Under the pieces are notes generated by a model. That model was given only the letters and a program-made list of their open reading frames with translations, did not search any database and was not told the DNA's origin. DNA of 64,000 nucleotides from Candidatus Cottocaccamicrobium excrementipullorum (GTDB lineage Bacteria > Bacillota > Clostridia > Lachnospirales > Lachnospiraceae), in the NCBI GenBank assembly GCA_018713255.1, contig DVFL01000023.1, positions 35,820 to 99,819 of the forward strand. Reading direction: 5' to 3'. The stretch's first letter is position 1. Every line of letters starts with the position of its first letter. The translations under genes were made by a program, and so were the position numbers. Below, in pieces: positions 61,790-64,000 of this stretch.

Positions 61790-61833
61790 TGGCACAGCCT
61801 CCCTGTTTTTTGAGAATGAATTGCCTCTGATTG

Positions 61834-61842
61834 ATTATAGCA
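61834..61842 (-). promoter_or_regulatory. Extended -10 promoter before the kinase gene
   Basis: TGCTATAAT is seen on the minus strand, about 45 bases upstream of the kinase start; no good -35. It could give the two-component genes their own basal transcript. Confidence 0.5.
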
Positions 61843-61945
61843 TAAGACGCCCCTTCATTCCCCATAAAATTCCAGGACGTGAAGCAGCGTCTTTTCAGTG
61901 TCTTAAGCTGTGCCGCTTAGAAAACGGCAAGGGGAAAAATAAAGG

Positions 61946-62782
61946 TCAGCCCTTTGCAGCGCCGGCAGTGATGCCTTTTACGAAGTATTTCTGGAACATG
62001 CAGAAGATAATCAGTGCCGGTACGATGGAAATGATGGTTCCTGCAAATACGATATCCCATCTGGCGGTGAACTGTCCTACGAAGCTGGCGATTTCTACGG
62101 TGATGGTTTTTGCACGGCCGCTGGGCAGTACCAGGTAGGGCATCAGGAAGTCATTCCAAATATTTAAGCCGTTTAAGATCACCATGGAACCGGTACATGG
62201 ACCAAGGAGAGGAAAGGTTACTTTCCAGAAGGTCTGGAAGGGGGAGCATCCGTCAATCATAGCTGCTTCCTCGATATCCAGAGGAATTCCGTTTAAAAAG
62301 CTGCAGTAGAGAAGGGTTCCGAAGGCTACGGAACCGGAAATATAGCAGACGATGGGACCCAGCATATTTCCGAAGAGGCCGAACATTTTCATTTCCTTGA
62401 ACAGCGGAAACATGTATAAGTGGAATGGGATCATCATGCCGGCCAGAAAGAACGTATAGATAAAGCTGGTGAAACGGCTTTTCCTTCTTTCGATGGCGTA
62501 GGCCGCCATGGGGACGATGCATACAATCAGCAGCTCAGAGACTACTGTGAGGATGATCGTATTGACAATAGCGGTAGAAAAGTCGGACATCTGAAATAGA
62601 TCCACAAAATTCTGGGTGTAAAGAGAGGTGGGAAAGGCCACCGGATTCTTCAGAATGTCTCCATTGCTTTTAAAAGCAGACATCAAGGCGAACAGTACTG
62701 GATATAGGAAGATTACGGCCAGAACAACGGCCAGAAGCAAAAGGAGATAATCGGCTGCTTTTGGTTTTTTCAATGCTCTCAT
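61946..62782 (-). CDS. Sugar ABC permease, MalG type
   Basis: The 278-residue protein has six helices and the EAA loop (IEEAAMIDGCSPFQTFWKV). It ends PKYFVKGITAGAAKG-like, the usual MalG/UgpE C-terminus. Its start overlaps the stop of the preceding permease gene (TAATG). It forms the importer with that permease and the partial binding protein; there is no ATPase gene, so a shared MsiK-type ATPase is assumed. Confidence 0.93.
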   Translation of the reverse strand: MRALKKPKAADYLLLLLAVVLAVIFLYPVLFALMSAFKSNGDILKNPVAFPTSLYTQNFVDLFQMSDFSTAIVNTIILTVVSELLIVCIVPMAAYAIERRKSRFTSFIYTFFLAGMMIPFHLYMFPLFKEMKMFGLFGNMLGPIVCYISGSVAFGTLLYCSFLNGIPLDIEEAAMIDGCSPFQTFWKVTFPLLGPCTGSMVILNGLNIWNDFLMPYLVLPSGRAKTITVEIASFVGQFTARWDIVFAGTIISIVPALIIFCMFQKYFVKGITAGAAKG

Positions 62783-63672
62783 TATAACTGCACCTCCCGG
62801 CTCCGCAGGAATTTCTGCTGGATTGTATTCAGTATGATGATGATAAACAGAAGCATAATGCCGACTGCGGTTCCAAAGCCCTGGCGCCCTTCGGTAAATC
62901 CTACCTTATAAAGCAGGTAAACCAAGGTTTCAGAAGTGAATCCGGGTCCGCCGTCAGTCATTACGTTGATCTGGTCGAAGACCTTTAAGCCGTTGATCAG
63001 AGAAAGGGTAAAATTAATGGTAAAAGCACCGGAAATCAGAGGAATGGTGATCATTCTGAACCGCTGCCAGGGAGAAGCGCCGTCAATCTCCGCCGCTTCA
63101 ATTACGTCGGTGGATACGCTCTGAAGGGAGGCCAGATAAATAATCATGTAGTAGCCGGCGCCCTTCCATACCAGAACTACGCCGATCATAATCAGGGTTA
63201 AGCTGGTATTGCCAAGCCAGTCCTGTTTGAAATTTCCCAGGCCGATCTGAGTCAGAATGCTGTTGATGGCGCCGAAGTTGTAATTGTACATGATCTTCCA
63301 GATGAAGCCAGATACAATGCCGGAAATTAAAACGGGAATATAAAAGGCGCTTCGGAAGAAATTCTTTCCCCACCGGACATTATCCACTAAAACTGCCAGG
63401 CCTAAGGCGAAGGCATTTTCCAGGATAGAAATAAAGATGGTGAGGATAATGGTATTTTTCAGGGCGTTTCCAAATCGGGCGCTGGTGAAAATTTCTTTGT
63501 AGTTGGCCAAGCCGATGAATTTGACATCAGGACTGATGCCGTCCCAGGAGGTAAAACTGTAGTAAACGCTGCTTACTGTGGGAACGATAATAAACAGAAC
63601 ATACAGGATAAGCGCCGGAGCGATGAAAGCCAAGGCGGTTCTGTCAATGCCGCGTTTTTTGTGCTGAACCAT
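62782..63672 (-). CDS. Sugar ABC permease, MalF type
   Basis: The 296-residue protein has six helices and the EAA loop (IEAAEIDGASPWQRFRMITIP) of UgpA/MalF. The ATG at 63672 has AAAGGAG six bases upstream, and the upstream frame is the terminator region, so I reject the longer version. It follows the binding-protein gene across a terminator hairpin. Confidence 0.93.
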   Translation of the reverse strand: MVQHKKRGIDRTALAFIAPALILYVLFIIVPTVSSVYYSFTSWDGISPDVKFIGLANYKEIFTSARFGNALKNTIILTIFISILENAFALGLAVLVDNVRWGKNFFRSAFYIPVLISGIVSGFIWKIMYNYNFGAINSILTQIGLGNFKQDWLGNTSLTLIMIGVVLVWKGAGYYMIIYLASLQSVSTDVIEAAEIDGASPWQRFRMITIPLISGAFTINFTLSLINGLKVFDQINVMTDGGPGFTSETLVYLLYKVGFTEGRQGFGTAVGIMLLFIIIILNTIQQKFLRSREVQL

Positions 63673-63725
63673 AAAAATCTCCTTTCCTACGATAAACTGC
63701 AGGGAAAATAGCTGAAAAATGGGTG

Positions 63726-63758
63726 AAAAAAGGCTCATGCCTTGTTGCATGAGCCTTT
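63726..63758 (-). terminator. Leaky terminator between binding-protein and permease genes
   Basis: GGCTCATGC/GCATGAGCC with a 6-base loop is followed on the minus strand by six T, all within the operon. It would give more binding-protein message than permease message. Confidence 0.8.
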
Positions 63759-63763
63759 AGCGG

Positions 63764-64000
63764 TTATTCGATGCCTACTCCGGTTACCGGATTAAAGCTT
63801 TCAGCTGCAACCTGCCATGTTTTATTCATCTCTTCACATGCAGAGTCAATATCGCGGGTTCCCTGAAGAACCTCGATGAGGGTTTTATAGGTGAAATTTC
63901 TAAAGTCAGGCGGCAGTTCGTTGTTTCCGGATTTGCCGTTCCACATTGGGGTGAGGGTATCAGCTTCATTGGTGGCCTGGATCACTTCGTTCATTACATC
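63764..64000 (-). CDS. Sugar-binding protein, C-terminal end (cut by window edge)
   Basis: The frame is open to the last base, and 78 C-terminal residues are visible (VLQGTRDIDSACEEMNKTWQ and ending FNPVTGVGIE). The layout is that of the C-terminal lobe of family 1 solute-binding proteins. It is upstream of the two permease genes in the same direction, so it is the lipoprotein that delivers the sugar. The start and lipobox lie outside the window. Confidence 0.78.
   Translation of the reverse strand, partial: DVMNEVIQATNEADTLTPMWNGKSGNNELPPDFRNFTYKTLIEVLQGTRDIDSACEEMNKTWQVAAESFNPVTGVGIE

Noticed and set aside
1..64000. Search by eye for tRNA or rRNA genes, CRISPR arrays, insertion sequences, integrase genes and defence systems
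   Set aside because: None was found; no direct-repeat arrays, transposase motifs or attachment-like repeats were seen. Weak or diverged copies could have been missed without a search tool.

Overview
The window looks like the chromosome of a gut-type, spore-forming Clostridia, most likely a member of the Lachnospiraceae. This rests on the cotJABC spore-coat operon, the many lipoprotein/ABC/two-component sugar systems, AGGAGG ribosome binding sites, T-tract terminators, and small families typical of that group (DUF3783, DUF378, YcxB-like, CotJ, the small 'CDCPAC' protein). No phage, insertion sequence, CRISPR array, rRNA or tRNA gene was seen. The genus call is inference from family resemblance, not from a marker gene.

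Layout. 1-7.5 kb: the 3' end of a topoisomerase III gene, an LRR protein, an MgtC/SapB protein, a relic P-loop kinase, a YcxB-like membrane protein, and a DUF3783 / DUF2201-VWA / MoxR ATPase operon. That operon is preceded by a promoter and a strong hairpin-terminator that may define a small RNA. 7.6-8.6 kb: a phosphotransferase. 8.7-14.2 kb: a cobalamin riboswitch followed by a lipoprotein CbiK-type chelatase, a two-module plus BtuF-like binding lipoprotein, a FecCD permease and an ABC ATPase with an extra C-terminal domain. 14.2-20.2 kb: a LacI-controlled fructan/sucrose locus (LacI, binding protein, two permeases, GH32) with four TAACCGGTTA-type operators. 20.3-29.1 kb: a three-component sensor (lipoprotein, histidine kinase, AraC-type regulator) beside an AfuABC-like transporter, plausibly for sugar phosphates. 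29.2-31.0 kb: cotJA-cotJB-cotJC and a small cysteine-motif protein. 31.1-33.7 kb: a PLP amino-acid decarboxylase with a divergent LysR regulator. 33.7-37.2 kb: an M-box Mg2+ riboswitch and an elaborate leader before mgtA. 37.2-41.5 kb: a domain-permuted GH3 glycosidase, an AraC regulator and an esterase. 41.8-48.3 kb: a MacB-like ATPase, an Ig-repeat surface protein, a MacB-like permease and a two-component pair. 48.4-56.2 kb: a gamma-glutamylcyclotransferase-like protein, TspO, a FUSC exporter, a heterodimeric ABC exporter and a LysR regulator. 56.3-64 kb (minus strand): a carbohydrate importer (partial binding protein, two permeases), a YesM/YesN-type two-component system and a GH42-like protein.

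Common themes. Most loci pair a sensor or regulator with a transporter and one enzyme, as expected of a fermentative glycan forager. Metal and cofactor economy is the second theme (B12 riboswitch, M-box, MgtC, MgtA). The most unusual pieces are the B12-controlled surface chelatase/importer, the multi-layered mgtA leader, the AfuC-like ATPase with a large insertion ahead of its signature motif, and the GH42-like protein that seems to lack both catalytic glutamates. All functional statements are from reading motifs by eye; no database search was run.
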